Source of the DNA: SIG450 sp045658425
GTDB lineage: Bacteria; Bacillota; Clostridia; UMGS1840; HGM11507
DNA: 64,000 nt
NCBI GenBank assembly: GCA_045658425.1
Contig: JAZOVB010000154.1
Span: forward strand, 1 to 64,000
Direction of reading: 5' to 3'
Below the pieces are notes generated by a model. That model was not told where the DNA came from. It saw only the letters and a program-made list of their open reading frames with translations, and did no database searches. Below are positions 28,011 to 39,500 of this stretch, piece by piece. Each line of letters begins with the position of its first letter. Positions within the stretch are counted from its first letter, which is position 1. The position numbers and the translations under genes are program-made.

Positions 28011-29159
28011 TTATACAAATTCAAGTTGTGATATAAGATATATCAGTGCTCGAGGCAAATGGAACGGATCTTTTACAGGAAGTGCTGCACTTTCGCCTAT
28101 GTTACCGTCATTATCAAGCCAGTTATGCCAATCTCCGTAAGGAGTTGGATAATGTGAAAAGGCATATTCGTTCACTCTCTTATGTGTATCATTGAACCAT
28201 TCGTCTTTCGTATGCTTATATGCATAAGCTGTTGCAACTAATGTTTCAAGCTGAACCCACCATGGTTTATATGTAGGTTTGCCCCAGAATACAGGCTCTT
28301 TATTATCAATATCAAGTGCAAGGATAAGTCCGCCTTTTTCTTTATCTTCGGCAAGTTCGATATGTCTTTTTATAAGCTCACAGCATCTTAAGATGTTTTC
28401 TTTTTCATCTCTGTCCTCAAAAATTGTAATCAAAAACCACATACACTCGATAGCATGACCCGGTACACAGGTTCTTCCCTCAGGTGTATCTATAAAATTA
28501 CCGTCAAGGGTTACAAATTCTAAAATTGCATCCTTCTTTTTGACATAGAACTGATTAAGAACCTCCATTGCTAGTTTATAACCTTTGTCCATTATATCTT
28601 CTCTTCCAAGTGTTTTACCAAGGTTGTAATAGAAAAATGCATATATCATATTTACGCCATGGGTTTTAGTACCTTCAGGAATAACATAAGGCGCAACACG
28701 ATAACTGCCGGGTGTATTTAATCTTTGAAGTGTATTTTCATAAGTTTCAAGAGCAATCCTTTTAGCAATTTCATTTCCTGTTGCTATGTAGTATTCTGTC
28801 ATCCCTGCAAGAACAAAGCCGTCAACATATATGCTTATATCGTCCTCTTTCATATTACCTTCTTCATCAAAAAGATAATTCCATTTACCATCAGGAGTTC
28901 TTCCTGTATTAACAAGGTAATTAAACAGTCCATCTGCAGCCTTTAAATATTCTTCTTTCTTTTCAATTCTGTTATACATTGCTGAAAAAGTCCATAAAGC
29001 TCTGCCTTGAGACCAGATATATCTGTCCTTAACAAGTATTTTCCCATCTTCAGATAAGCAATTATTTATTGCACCACTTTCATCAAGAGAATATTTTAGC
29101 CAAAATGGTATTATCTTGTTATTTAGACTATCTTTGTATAATTCATAAAATTTTTTCAT
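28011..29159 (-). CDS. AGE-family sugar 2-epimerase/isomerase
   Basis: About 382 residues from the ATG that follows GGGTG. It shows the (alpha/alpha)6 barrel signature of N-acylglucosamine 2-epimerase-type enzymes: YIWSQGRALWTFSAMYN (about 45), GHAIECMWFL (about 240), KPWWVQLETL (about 305), YGDWHNWLDNDG (about 345) and DPFHLPRALI near the C terminus. Members epimerise or isomerise N-acetylglucosamine/ManNAc, mannose/fructose or cellobiose-type sugars through conserved His residues. No signal peptide, so it is cytoplasmic. Given the nearby alpha-mannosidase, mannose or ManNAc chemistry is plausible but not shown. It follows the locus 2 exoenzyme gene by 176 bases and may be the last gene of that train. 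Confidence 0.82.
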   Translation of the reverse strand: MKKFYELYKDSLNNKIIPFWLKYSLDESGAINNCLSEDGKILVKDRYIWSQGRALWTFSAMYNRIEKKEEYLKAADGLFNYLVNTGRTPDGKWNYLFDEEGNMKEDDISIYVDGFVLAGMTEYYIATGNEIAKRIALETYENTLQRLNTPGSYRVAPYVIPEGTKTHGVNMIYAFFYYNLGKTLGREDIMDKGYKLAMEVLNQFYVKKKDAILEFVTLDGNFIDTPEGRTCVPGHAIECMWFLITIFEDRDEKENILRCCELIKRHIELAEDKEKGGLILALDIDNKEPVFWGKPTYKPWWVQLETLVATAYAYKHTKDEWFNDTHKRVNEYAFSHYPTPYGDWHNWLDNDGNIGESAALPVKDPFHLPRALIYLISQLEFV

Positions 29160-29335
29160 ATTTTCACCCAACTTTTTTAGTATTAAAGTCAAATAGATAT
29201 TCAATGCAAATATAATTGCCCCATACCTTTTATATCATTACATAAATCACAAACACGAACATATCAAGCTGAATTAAATATAAAGAAGTATAAATGATAT
29301 TCCAATCAAATCAACCAAAAGCTTCTACTATTTTA

Positions 29336-32300
29336 TTATTTTATTGTAAATGTATCAGCTGTACCGTACCAATATGTTCCGTTATATTCAATATATGGTC
29401 TTACATAATATGTGCCTAAATCAAGATTATAAAGCAATATTCCGTAGAAACCGTTTAAATTTCTTTTACCTTCAAATTTCCTGTCGTAAGTTTCAACATC
29501 AGGATTTTCTGTTGTTTTTGAAACGAGAACTCCGTATGTTTTATCATTTTCTATCAAGGTGCTGTTATAAGCAAATCTTGCTGCAATAACCGCATAAGCG
29601 GATTTAACATTTTCAATTCCTTCCACATTCTCTAAGCCTGTTGTATCAGTACCTGTAAATACATACGAACCGCTTAGTATGCTTGCATATATTTCGGGAT
29701 TATATACATACGGATTGCCCCCAAGCTGAATATACGGGTAGTCAGAACCTTCAGTTTTCTTATCGTTCCATGCATTAGCAGAAAAGATATCCTCAGTAAA
29801 GTCATCTGCAACCTTTGCGGTGCCGTATGCTGCATCTTTTTTTAATGTGTAAGCATTAGATAAGTAAATGGCTGTGTTGCCATCATTTATTACCGCAGCA
29901 CCAATTGTTCCTATATCTAAATTTATTGCATCATAGAAATTAGTTATGTTAGTAGTATTTTTGTTATTTGCTAAAGAATTTTTAACATCTGCAACTCCGA
30001 CAGCAGAACCTGCAACATACGCCGAAAATGTACCTGCATTATAACAATTTGTTATAGTTACTATGTTGTTGGTATCTTTTTTACTGTAATATCCGCGACC
30101 AACAATACCTCCTGCTTCCACATTGGAAGTTCCTGTTACTGTTATTTTACCTGTGTTATAGGATTCGGTTACTGTTAAGTTTGAGTTAGAAGCCATTATA
30201 CCAACTATACCGCCTGAACTTCTTAAAGCTGAAATGTCACCAAAATTGGCACATTTATTTAATTGAGATACTTTACCAAGAGCACCTATAAATCCGCCTG
30301 CACTTGAACCCGTTGCCTTTATATTGCCGTAATTAGCGCATTGCTCATAAGTTGCACCTGCAAACCCCTGAAAACCGCCTATGTTTTCAGTTCCTGTAAT
30401 ATTACCTTCATTAACACATCTGGTAAATTTTAAACCCTTTTCACCACGAGCGATAAAACCGCCAACAGTTTTATATTCACTTGTAATGTCAACACTGTTG
30501 ACACAGTCTGTAAAATAATCAAAGGTTTCATCACTTGATACAGTTGTATATGCAAAACCACCTATATTTTCGATTGTACTACCAGCGTTAATAGTACCAT
30601 CAAGTGAAAGATTTTTTATTGTCGCACCGTTTAGCTGATAGAACAAACCAAAATTATCAGCCGAAAGAGTAAAATTATCGGCATATGATATTGTGTTAGA
30701 CCCACCATCATATATACCTTTAAATTGAGCCTGAACAGGTGCATAATTTGATGACAGTGTAAATGATGCAGTTTGTTTAAAAGTATTGCCGCCTGTCACC
30801 AAGTCTTGATTTGCAGTATTAGTACTGCTGAAAATTGCCTCAAATTTTTCTTTGCTATCGATGATATATGCTCCATTGGCATCTTGTTCGATTTCATCAT
30901 ATCTAAGTCTTGGATCATCAACCAGAACGCTTGTGAGTTCAGTATTACTGTTGCTTGTAAGATAATCCTGCCAGGTTCCTTCTTCATTCACAATTACAAA
31001 TCTATCTGCAGACTTATTTCCTTCTATTCCATCTATTGTTTGTGTTACATATATTTTATGCGTACCATTTTCCAACGGAACAGATAAGTTAAATGTATAT
31101 GTACTTAAAGTTGCAGTATATGGAACATCATCGACATATACTGTTACTTTATCGGCCTCCTGCTGATAAAGACCTCTTACAAAAACAGTATTGCTATCCA
31201 AAGTAGTATCTGCTCTCGGATAGGTAATTGCAGGTGCATTGGGTTTTGCGTTTTTATAACTTCCTGTAGTCCTGTATGCAAGTTGTGCTTTAAACAGGCT
31301 TCGTGGCTCTACAGGAGCAAACTCAGATTCTTTATACGCATCCCCAACAAAAGAAGTTCCGTCCTGTGTTGCAAATGCTGAATCATCTACACTTCCCACA
31401 GAAATATCATTTGTTTTATAAATTGATTTTGCAGATGAGATATTGCCATATTTTCTGTTCTTTGCATCCTGGTCGTCATAATATCCCCACTGCCCAACCA
31501 AAAAATTCTGATAAGTAAGAGGAGGTTTATGTGCTATAAGGGTATTTGAAAGACAGTTCCACATTACAACCCCTGCACCTGACCAACCCTGACTTAAGGT
31601 TGAGCCGTAATATCCGCGATTTATTGACGCAACAGAGCCTAAAGATGCGTTGCCAAGTTGCATAATGCTATCATACAAAACACCTGTTGACCATGTTCCG
31701 TGCGTTTCACTTTCCGCATTTGATTCGTCAACCACACTGTCAGCAAAAACAGTAGGGCCTGTTGACTGATAAGAGGTAGAAAAGTCGTGTCTGCCATCAT
31801 AAGAATAACATCCGATAAAAAGATTTTGCTGTGTGTCTTTGCCTGTATAAAATGTATAACGCCTTGACCCGTCAATCTTAGAAATCGGTGTCAGACTTGA
31901 ACAATTTTGCACGGTGATTTGCTTTGTTCCCTTTTGACAGTTAACCGAAGAATACCACATATATTTTGTGCTGACATCACGAACAAAGCAGTTTTTTGCA
32001 TAAGAAAAATATATCGCAGAAGATGCATGATTTTCGTCATACAATGTTCCGTCATAATATGATTCAATTCTTAAATTTTCTATACCAATGTTTTCGCACC
32101 TTTCGCTGTCATCAGTTTTATAGATATATACTTTTGAATAATTTGTGTCATACGGAACAAAAAGAGGAAAATCAAGTGTTATTTTATTTTCGGATATTCC
32201 CGTAATAGTCCTTTCCGTTTTCATATCTACCTCTCCTGCATCCCAGGAGGTATTATTGGTTTGCCCTGCGTATTCATGACCTATAGGATATGTATAGGTC

Positions 32301-33475
32301 ATATTATCGCCTTTCATTCCCATAGCAATATTCCACTTATCATCATTAGGATGATAAATAGTTATTAAGTCGCCTACAGAATATTTTAAAATCTTATCTT
32401 CTTCAATCGTAAGTTCTTTACTTCCTGACGGAATATAAGAATCCAAAACATACGCATTCTCATCGCTTATATTTTTTGGCGAATAACCGATTATATTAAT
32501 TACGCAGTGGCTTTCTGCTTCATACGCATATAAAATAGTTCCGTTTGGCCCCTGACCTTCTCCTTTAAGAACTACTCCGCTTTTAACATTAAGTCCGCTT
32601 GAATTTATATTATATCGTCCGCGTTTTAAAGTGATAACCTGAACTTTTCCGCTGCTCTTATATTCTTTGTTCGCATTATTTATAACTTGTTGTATTCTCG
32701 AAGTATCATCACTCAAATTTTCGGAAGGAGAAATTGTCTGAAATTGAGCAAGCTTAGATGTATCAGGTAATTGATACTTTCCTGCATAGTATCCTGCATA
32801 GGAGAAATCAGAAAGAGTGTCACCGTGTTCTTCATCATAAATTTTATAAGTAAGACTATCCCCTGACGGACTGACGATTTGCGCATTTTGTGCAGATACC
32901 TGTATTGGCGGGTCGATAACCATTTGTTCATTGGAGCTGTCGTAATTTTCAGATACTCTTATATTATCTATATACACTTCTCCAACCTGACTCTTATCGG
33001 TATAAATCCACACAGTAAGGTATTTTGCATTATCAGGAACAACACTGTAAACAGAATGAGTGTACCACACATTTGTCATACCCGTAATTGCAATTTTACT
33101 GTCTGCCCCTGATATCGGTACATCCTTATCAGTATAATATCTTAACATCGCCTTTGCCGAGCCTGATATAATATATGCGTCAACCATAAATTTAAAATTT
33201 GTTCCGCTTGTTACATCAATATAATCAGAATAATTATGATTGGAGTCGGTAGTGCTGTAATCTAAAAGACACATAGACTTACTGCCGTCAGAATAATAAT
33301 CGCTACTGGATATAAATTTCACATTATCGGAAGTTTTCTTTATTGTCCAACCATCCAATGTGTCTTCAAAACTTTCAAAAAAGAAATAATCACTTGAATT
33401 TGCATAAATATAAATATTTGAAAAACAAGATATTAACAAAACGACAATTACAGTAAAACTTATTATTCTTTTCAT
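29336..33475 (-). CDS. Secreted beta-helix, GLUG and YGIL-domain exoenzyme candidate (locus 2)
   Basis: About 1379 residues from ATG 33475, spaced correctly from AGAGGTG (a GTG at 33484 is too close to it). A signal peptide covers about 1-27 and a CBM-like jelly roll about 30-185. A right-handed beta-helix of the pectate-lyase-3 type spans about 205-740 (LKSGV-type opening with GVVLKGEGQGPNGTIL, then GRHDF and ETHGTWSTGVLYD). An Ig-like domain lies at about 755-840, a GLUG region at about 865-1260 and the YGIL C-terminal domain at about 1275-1379. The beta-helix is shared with 43370-45430 and 45509-49378. The GLUG plus C-terminal half is shared with 41605-43302, down to DNA-level similarity. 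A polysaccharide lyase or hydrolase is likely, but catalytic residues cannot be named. Confidence 0.78.
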   Translation of the reverse strand: MKRIISFTVIVVLLISCFSNIYIYANSSDYFFFESFEDTLDGWTIKKTSDNVKFISSSDYYSDGSKSMCLLDYSTTDSNHNYSDYIDVTSGTNFKFMVDAYIISGSAKAMLRYYTDKDVPISGADSKIAITGMTNVWYTHSVYSVVPDNAKYLTVWIYTDKSQVGEVYIDNIRVSENYDSSNEQMVIDPPIQVSAQNAQIVSPSGDSLTYKIYDEEHGDTLSDFSYAGYYAGKYQLPDTSKLAQFQTISPSENLSDDTSRIQQVINNANKEYKSSGKVQVITLKRGRYNINSSGLNVKSGVVLKGEGQGPNGTILYAYEAESHCVINIIGYSPKNISDENAYVLDSYIPSGSKELTIEEDKILKYSVGDLITIYHPNDDKWNIAMGMKGDNMTYTYPIGHEYAGQTNNTSWDAGEVDMKTERTITGISENKITLDFPLFVPYDTNYSKVYIYKTDDSERCENIGIENLRIESYYDGTLYDENHASSAIYFSYAKNCFVRDVSTKYMWYSSVNCQKGTKQITVQNCSSLTPISKIDGSRRYTFYTGKDTQQNLFIGCYSYDGRHDFSTSYQSTGPTVFADSVVDESNAESETHGTWSTGVLYDSIMQLGNASLGSVASINRGYYGSTLSQGWSGAGVVMWNCLSNTLIAHKPPLTYQNFLVGQWGYYDDQDAKNRKYGNISSAKSIYKTNDISVGSVDDSAFATQDGTSFVGDAYKESEFAPVEPRSLFKAQLAYRTTGSYKNAKPNAPAITYPRADTTLDSNTVFVRGLYQQEADKVTVYVDDVPYTATLSTYTFNLSVPLENGTHKIYVTQTIDGIEGNKSADRFVIVNEEGTWQDYLTSNSNTELTSVLVDDPRLRYDEIEQDANGAYIIDSKEKFEAIFSSTNTANQDLVTGGNTFKQTASFTLSSNYAPVQAQFKGIYDGGSNTISYADNFTLSADNFGLFYQLNGATIKNLSLDGTINAGSTIENIGGFAYTTVSSDETFDYFTDCVNSVDITSEYKTVGGFIARGEKGLKFTRCVNEGNITGTENIGGFQGFAGATYEQCANYGNIKATGSSAGGFIGALGKVSQLNKCANFGDISALRSSGGIVGIMASNSNLTVTESYNTGKITVTGTSNVEAGGIVGRGYYSKKDTNNIVTITNCYNAGTFSAYVAGSAVGVADVKNSLANNKNTTNITNFYDAINLDIGTIGAAVINDGNTAIYLSNAYTLKKDAAYGTAKVADDFTEDIFSANAWNDKKTEGSDYPYIQLGGNPYVYNPEIYASILSGSYVFTGTDTTGLENVEGIENVKSAYAVIAARFAYNSTLIENDKTYGVLVSKTTENPDVETYDRKFEGKRNLNGFYGILLYNLDLGTYYVRPYIEYNGTYWYGTADTFTIK

Positions 33476-33547
33476 TAAAAGCACCTCTACTTTAATATAT
33501 TTTTTATTAATTTTCTTAGGTAAAAAACTAATAAAAAGTATATTTTA

Positions 33548-33584
33548 TTGCAATTCCGTGTTGAATTTCAACACGGAATTGCAA
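33548..33584. repeat. 17-base perfect inverted repeat
   Basis: TTGCAATTCCGTGTTGA and its exact complement flank a 3-base loop in the 133 bases between two locus 2 genes. It is followed by no clear T run. It could be a transcript-processing hairpin, a partial terminator or an operator, and each arm carries TTGCAATTC as in the locus 1 promoter element. Confidence 0.75.
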
Positions 33585-33608
33585 CTTTTATAAATTAATT
33601 AAGCGAAA

Positions 33609-36491
33609 TTAAGGATTATTTACAAGTTGAATGTACGGATAATTTACATCTTCACTTACTTTCCATATTCCTTTGCTAAAGCCATCAGGAATAACCTTTA
33701 AATCATCAGCAAGTTTAGTGGTTCCGTAAATTGCACTGTCAGATAATGTAAAAGCATTATTAACAGTTATTGATGTAACAGAAGCATCTGAATTCTTAGC
33801 CTGTGCTCCTATAATATCAATATCGGAATTTATCGCATCATAAAAATTGGTTATTTTATGAGTGTAAACTGTTGAGGCACCACTTGGGCGGGTCTGGTCC
33901 GCAATTCCGACAGCAGAGCCTGCAACAGATGCCGAAAATGTGCCTGCATTATAACAATCTTTAATGATTATTGTTGTAGAACGATCGGAATCATTTGTAC
34001 CATGATAGAATCCACGCCCTACCATACCTCCTGCCTCTACATTATCAGAGCCTGTTACTGTTATTTTACCTTTGTTATAAGAAGCAGTTATGGTCAATGT
34101 TTTAGCACTTGCCATTCCGCCTACTATACCACCTGAACTTCTTGATGCTGAAACATTTCCTAAGTTAGCACAATTTTCAAAACTGGATTCTTTACCAAGA
34201 GCCGCCAACAAGCCACCTGCAATCGCACCGCTGTCTTTTGTTGCTGTAATATTACCTTTGTTGATGCAGGAAGTATATGTTGCACCGCCGTACCCCTGGA
34301 AACCTCCGACATTTTCAGCACCCTGAATATTTCCTGTGTTAGTACATGATGTGAACACTACACCATCCTGACCACGCGCTGCAAATCCTCCGACAATGGA
34401 ACTTGCACTTGTAATATTTCCTTCATTCGTACAGGAAATAAATGTGGCAGGTTTATTATCAGCTAAAAATCCGCCAATATTACCTTTAGAACTTGTAATA
34501 TCAGTACTGTTGGTACAGTTTGAGAAAGTTGTATCATTTGCAGTTGTATATGCAAAACCTGCTATCAGTTGATAATTTCCTCCGTTAATAGCACCGTCAA
34601 CTGTAAGATTTGAAATCTTTGCTCCGTCTAAGCTGTAGAACAAACCGAATTTATCGGCAGTAACAGCAAAGTTTTGCGGATAGTTTATCGTTTTATTGTT
34701 ACCATCATACACACCCGTAAAAGTAGTCTGATTAGGAACATAAGATGACGGCAATGTGAAATCCGCAGTTTGTTTAAAATAAGCAGCAGGCTTTGTGCTG
34801 ATATTTTCAAACTGATAACTGTCAGCAATATAATAAGGAGATTCCTCTGTTCCTGCCCCTCCTGCGTAAGTGAAATCATAACTGTAAACTGCATAGATTG
34901 ATTCGTTGTAATCTGTAACAGCCTTTACTTCAATACTTGACGGTATATTATTTTTAGTAATAGTACCTTTTGGAATGGTTAATTCAACATCCTTTAAATC
35001 GGTATTTGATAATAACTCACTATCACCTATTTTATAGATATACTTTGCACCTTCATCTGAATGAGATATTGTAACTTTATACACATCTTTTGCATCGTCA
35101 TAGACAACACTTACAAATTCAGGAGTATTAAGAGTAACGGTTTTTCGTTCTGAATCCGCCGAGTATATACCGTCAACTTTCGTCTGAACGGCAAAAGCAA
35201 GTTTCTCTTTACCGACAGTATAATTATTAATATCAATAACATCGTATGTATCGGTAAGTTCTTTTGAATCTACAACTTCATCGTTATCAATATTATATAC
35301 AGTGTATTTATACCCTTCTATATTTTCAACAGACGACCATGAAATCTTAAACTTATCCTTGTTACCATTTTCAGCATATACTGAATTCAAGCCTTGCGGT
35401 ATTGGAATATCAATACTGTATACACCATTATAGAATTCATTATATCCTGTGCTTTGTCTGCCTGGTTGTGCTATAACCTGAAGTGAAACTGCATAAGTTT
35501 CGTTATTGGCTACCCTTGTTCTTACTATACTGTTTAACTGTTCTTTTATATTAAAAGTATAGATATCGCCATCTAAAGAACTGTAGGAAATACTGTTAAA
35601 ATTAAAATTCTTTTCAGGTTCGGGAGAAATATTTCCCTGATATGCAGAAACTACATCAACCTTTAAATTGAAGGCTGAAGCATAGCGTGCTTCAAATTGC
35701 AAATCACCTGTTGTTTCATCAAATTTAATCAATTCAAAGGAAGCAGGTGAAAGAGTTCCTGTCGGTCTTGAACTGCCGCCTCCGCCTCCGGAACTACCTG
35801 AGCCGCCACCTGAAATACTTACACTTCCTGAAATACCGCCGATATTACTGATAGGATTATCAGTGTTTTCGGTTTTATTATCTTCATAATTTTTGGCATC
35901 GTCTGAAACATCGTTTTTATCAGTTCTTGTTATAACAGAAAATGCTTCTGCTCTTGTAATATTATTTTGTGCTTTGAATTCGCCGTTTTCATATCCTGAA
36001 ACTATTCCTTTGTAACACATAGCGCCTATTGCACCTTTTGCCCAGTCAGGAATTATATCACTGTCAGTAAAAGTCAACTGATTATTATCTTCCAGTTTTA
36101 ACAATCTTGCCATAATAACGCAAACTTCTGCTCTTGTAATCGGCATTTCAGGGTTAGCAAATCCATTCTGGTCACCTGATATATATCCTTCGGCTTTTGC
36201 AGTTAAAAATTCATCTGCATACCATTTTGAAGAATCAACATCAGAAAAATTTGAAGATGCTTTTTTACTAAAACCATAATATCTGTTAATTACTTTTATA
36301 AATTCACATCTTAAAATATTATCATCAGGTCTTAAATTACCTTCAGGGTCACCCGAAATAACATTGGAACTCAGCAGGGTGCTGATTTCATTTTTTGCCC
36401 AGTGATTTTCGTAATCCGAAGCAAAACTGCTAAAAGTAACAGAGGATAATATCAATACTGTGCAAATTATAATACTTAATATCTTATTCAT
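33609..36491 (-). CDS. SLH-anchored GLUG-repeat surface protein (locus 2)
   Basis: This 960-residue protein has a signal peptide (about 1-25) and three SLH domains (about 27-70, 80-130, 140-190, with LRCEFIKVINRYYG, ITRAEVCVIMARLL and ITRAEAFSVITRT). A Gly/Ser linker follows at about 215-245, then Ig/Fn3-like domains (about 250-560) and a GLUG region opening GGAGTEESPYYI (about 565-960). It matches the domain order of the 3973-6663 protein. Its GLUG part is closer in sequence to the other locus 2 GLUG modules, for example FGLFYSLDGAKISNLTVDG and NVGGFQG-GGATY. It should be held on the wall with the GLUG region exposed. No catalytic motif seen. Confidence 0.85.
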   Translation of the reverse strand: MNKILSIIICTVLILSSVTFSSFASDYENHWAKNEISTLLSSNVISGDPEGNLRPDDNILRCEFIKVINRYYGFSKKASSNFSDVDSSKWYADEFLTAKAEGYISGDQNGFANPEMPITRAEVCVIMARLLKLEDNNQLTFTDSDIIPDWAKGAIGAMCYKGIVSGYENGEFKAQNNITRAEAFSVITRTDKNDVSDDAKNYEDNKTENTDNPISNIGGISGSVSISGGGSGSSGGGGGSSRPTGTLSPASFELIKFDETTGDLQFEARYASAFNLKVDVVSAYQGNISPEPEKNFNFNSISYSSLDGDIYTFNIKEQLNSIVRTRVANNETYAVSLQVIAQPGRQSTGYNEFYNGVYSIDIPIPQGLNSVYAENGNKDKFKISWSSVENIEGYKYTVYNIDNDEVVDSKELTDTYDVIDINNYTVGKEKLAFAVQTKVDGIYSADSERKTVTLNTPEFVSVVYDDAKDVYKVTISHSDEGAKYIYKIGDSELLSNTDLKDVELTIPKGTITKNNIPSSIEVKAVTDYNESIYAVYSYDFTYAGGAGTEESPYYIADSYQFENISTKPAAYFKQTADFTLPSSYVPNQTTFTGVYDGNNKTINYPQNFAVTADKFGLFYSLDGAKISNLTVDGAINGGNYQLIAGFAYTTANDTTFSNCTNSTDITSSKGNIGGFLADNKPATFISCTNEGNITSASSIVGGFAARGQDGVVFTSCTNTGNIQGAENVGGFQGYGGATYTSCINKGNITATKDSGAIAGGLLAALGKESSFENCANLGNVSASRSSGGIVGGMASAKTLTITASYNKGKITVTGSDNVEAGGMVGRGFYHGTNDSDRSTTIIIKDCYNAGTFSASVAGSAVGIADQTRPSGASTVYTHKITNFYDAINSDIDIIGAQAKNSDASVTSITVNNAFTLSDSAIYGTTKLADDLKVIPDGFSKGIWKVSEDVNYPYIQLVNNP

Positions 36492-36507
36492 TTTATACCC
36501 CCTGATT

Positions 36508-39500
36508 CTATATTAGATTTTCAAGTCCGTTAATAACTACTATCTGAGAAACATTTAATCCGGCTGCCTTGATAACAACAAAACTTGCACCTGTAATTCC
36601 GCCTGCTTCTTCAAGAGTTATTATATCGTTAAAAGCACCTTGCTCAGCGCGTATGTCTGAACCATTTTTATCAATAGTGACAATTGTAGGCGTAACTCCC
36701 GAAAAACTTACAAATAATTCGTTGTAACTGTTGGCAGTTGCCAAATCAATGCTTCCGATAGTGCTTGTATTACTTGAAGAGGACAGTAATTTTGCATTTG
36801 TTCCTTTTATGGATTTTACATACGAATTAATAACCGTGTATGTTTGTGCCAAATGAGATGTAGCAGTTGTTGTATCAAATGGGAAGGTACTTCTTCCCGG
36901 TGCTGCATTGGTATATCTTGAAGAAGAAAGCTGAGCATATAAAATAACAGGTTTTAAAGCCGATATTTTATCAATCTCAAATACTCTTTCGATATGAGTT
37001 AATTTCCCTTCAGTTACCGAAACTCTTATTACATCTCCCGATTCTAACTTTTCAACACTTCCGCCATACGGATTGTCTGTTCCGTCAGAGCCTTTTATTA
37101 ATGCTTTATACGGATAATAGCATGTGTCGGTATCAATGGTTGCAGAAAGTTCCACACCGTCAAGATTGTAATAAACTTTTGTAACTATCTTTTCAAGTTC
37201 TTCATCATACGCTTCATTGGTTTTTAAAAACACAGACATTTTTGTTGTATGAGCAAGTTCAAAAACAGGGTCATAATTTCCTCTGATAACAGCAAATGCT
37301 GCTACTCCTGTATCAGGGTCAATATCGTAGCCTTGAATATCATAAGGCTTTGCAGCAATATCAACAGCATAAAGAATTTTATAATTCTCGTCTGAATTTT
37401 CTTTCTCATGATACTTGATGTATTGCATATTGAAATTAGAATTTCCGATAACATACGGTCTTAAATCATAAGAATCTGCAAGACCATAAGTATCAATTTC
37501 AGGAACAGCCATAATAAGCGTATCATTTGTTATAAAGAATTTACCGCCTGCGCTCTTTGTTCTTCCTTCAACATCGGCAAATGCTCCGTTTCTCCATCCT
37601 GCTTTTAATGTATTCAAATCATCTACTTCCTGTTCGGTATAAGGAATTGATGTTTGCTTGATATAAGCATCCGCACGGGCACCAACCGAATAATCAGGAT
37701 AATCTGTATTAATAGATGTAATATAACCTTGTGAATTTTGTTTGTAAATTATAGGTCTTGATTTTACTGTATCGCCATTTAATTTAGAAACGCTACTATG
37801 CCTTAATAAAAGTGCAGTTTCCTTTTTTAAATATGTATCGCATTCCTTACCATCTATGGTAACATTGCTTCTTAAAGGCAAAACTTCGATGTTCCCGTCT
37901 TTGGTAAATACTTTTATAACCATCTCTTCGTCAGGACCTGTTTTTTTACCGTAACTAATCAAATATGCATAGTTCTTTGCGGCTTTTACAGTTCCTGCTA
38001 TATATCCTATTTTTCCTGTAACATCAAGGTATAATGTTGCTTCCCCATAATCAATTATCTGTGCATAGGATGGTTTTAAATCCAGAATACTTCCTGATAA
38101 TTCGTATTCTTTACCGTCCTCTAAACAAATGGTTTTTTCAGTTTTCCCCGCAACTTTGCCATTTATCGCATTTTTGCTTACAACCAGATAATAAAAGGTT
38201 TTTCCGTCTATCTTATCAGGACATTCTGCAACAGATACAATATCATTTTCCCTTAAATCTGCAAGGTTTTCTATATCGCTGTTTACAATAATATAGCTGA
38301 ATTTATCTTCCGAAAGATTTAAGGATGCACCCGGATTAAATTTACAGTTAATATATTCTTCGCCTTTTGAAAGTACAACCGTATCAACAACTACATTTCT
38401 TGCAGGTGCATTAAATGCTGTGCCCAAATAGTTAAAACTTAGTATATTTACTATATCATATCTTCTGTCATTGTCACTGTCTATAAACTTAACCAATGCG
38501 TCTTTTGTTATGTAATCGGAAAGATTTTTCCCGATATAAACTGCTCCGTTATACACAATTTTGGGAGCAACAGATAAATTAAGTTTTTGGGTAGCGGAAG
38601 AATCTTTGCTTTCTTCGTATTCAACATAACTTGCAGTAATATTAACAATATCTGATGAAACAAGTTCCATAACTTTCATATTTTTATGAGGAGTGATATA
38701 CACTACTTCATATCTTCCTGTTTCTATATTGTTTCTTATAAAAATTTTAACACGATATCCAAGATAATCAATTGCATCAATTCCATTTAAAAAGGCAGTA
38801 ATAAGTTTTCCCGTACTCACTTCTTCAATAACTATTCTTTCACCATCGCAAACCGATGAGCCGTATATAGAACTATATCCATTGTCAACTACTACAGCAT
38901 CATATTCATAAATATTAAAGGATTTAGAAAGAAAATTGCTGTCCTTGTTGATGGAAACGGATATACTGTCAGAGGATATACTATCTAACTCCACACTGTC
39001 TGCAAAAATAGCATTATATATGATTTTTAAAGCCACATCTGCCATAAGATAATCTTCAAATGATGATATATCTTTTGTAACCCCTATTGACTTTGCAAGC
39101 ATAAGATAACCCGAAGGATATCCCCCCTGAATATCTGCATATATATTATAACTTAATGCATTAATCACAATAACAACAAAATCAGTTACCGATATGAATT
39201 CATCAGGGTAAAAATTGCCGTTATAATCTCCTTTAATAATATTTAAATCTTTACATGCTTTTATCTGAGAATAATACTGATGTGTTTCCGGAACATCATT
39301 AAAGAATATACTCTCAGGCTCTACAATAAAATCCAATTGAGGATATATTGCCGAGATAATCAGATTTGCAGCTTCGCCTCTTGTTATATATCTGTCAACT
39401 TCAAATTTTTTGTTAATCAGTCCAATCAGTTTTAAGAAATCAGTCTCTTTCTGATACTGAGAAACAGTTGTTTCCTCTGCATAAACGGCAGACGAAAAAG

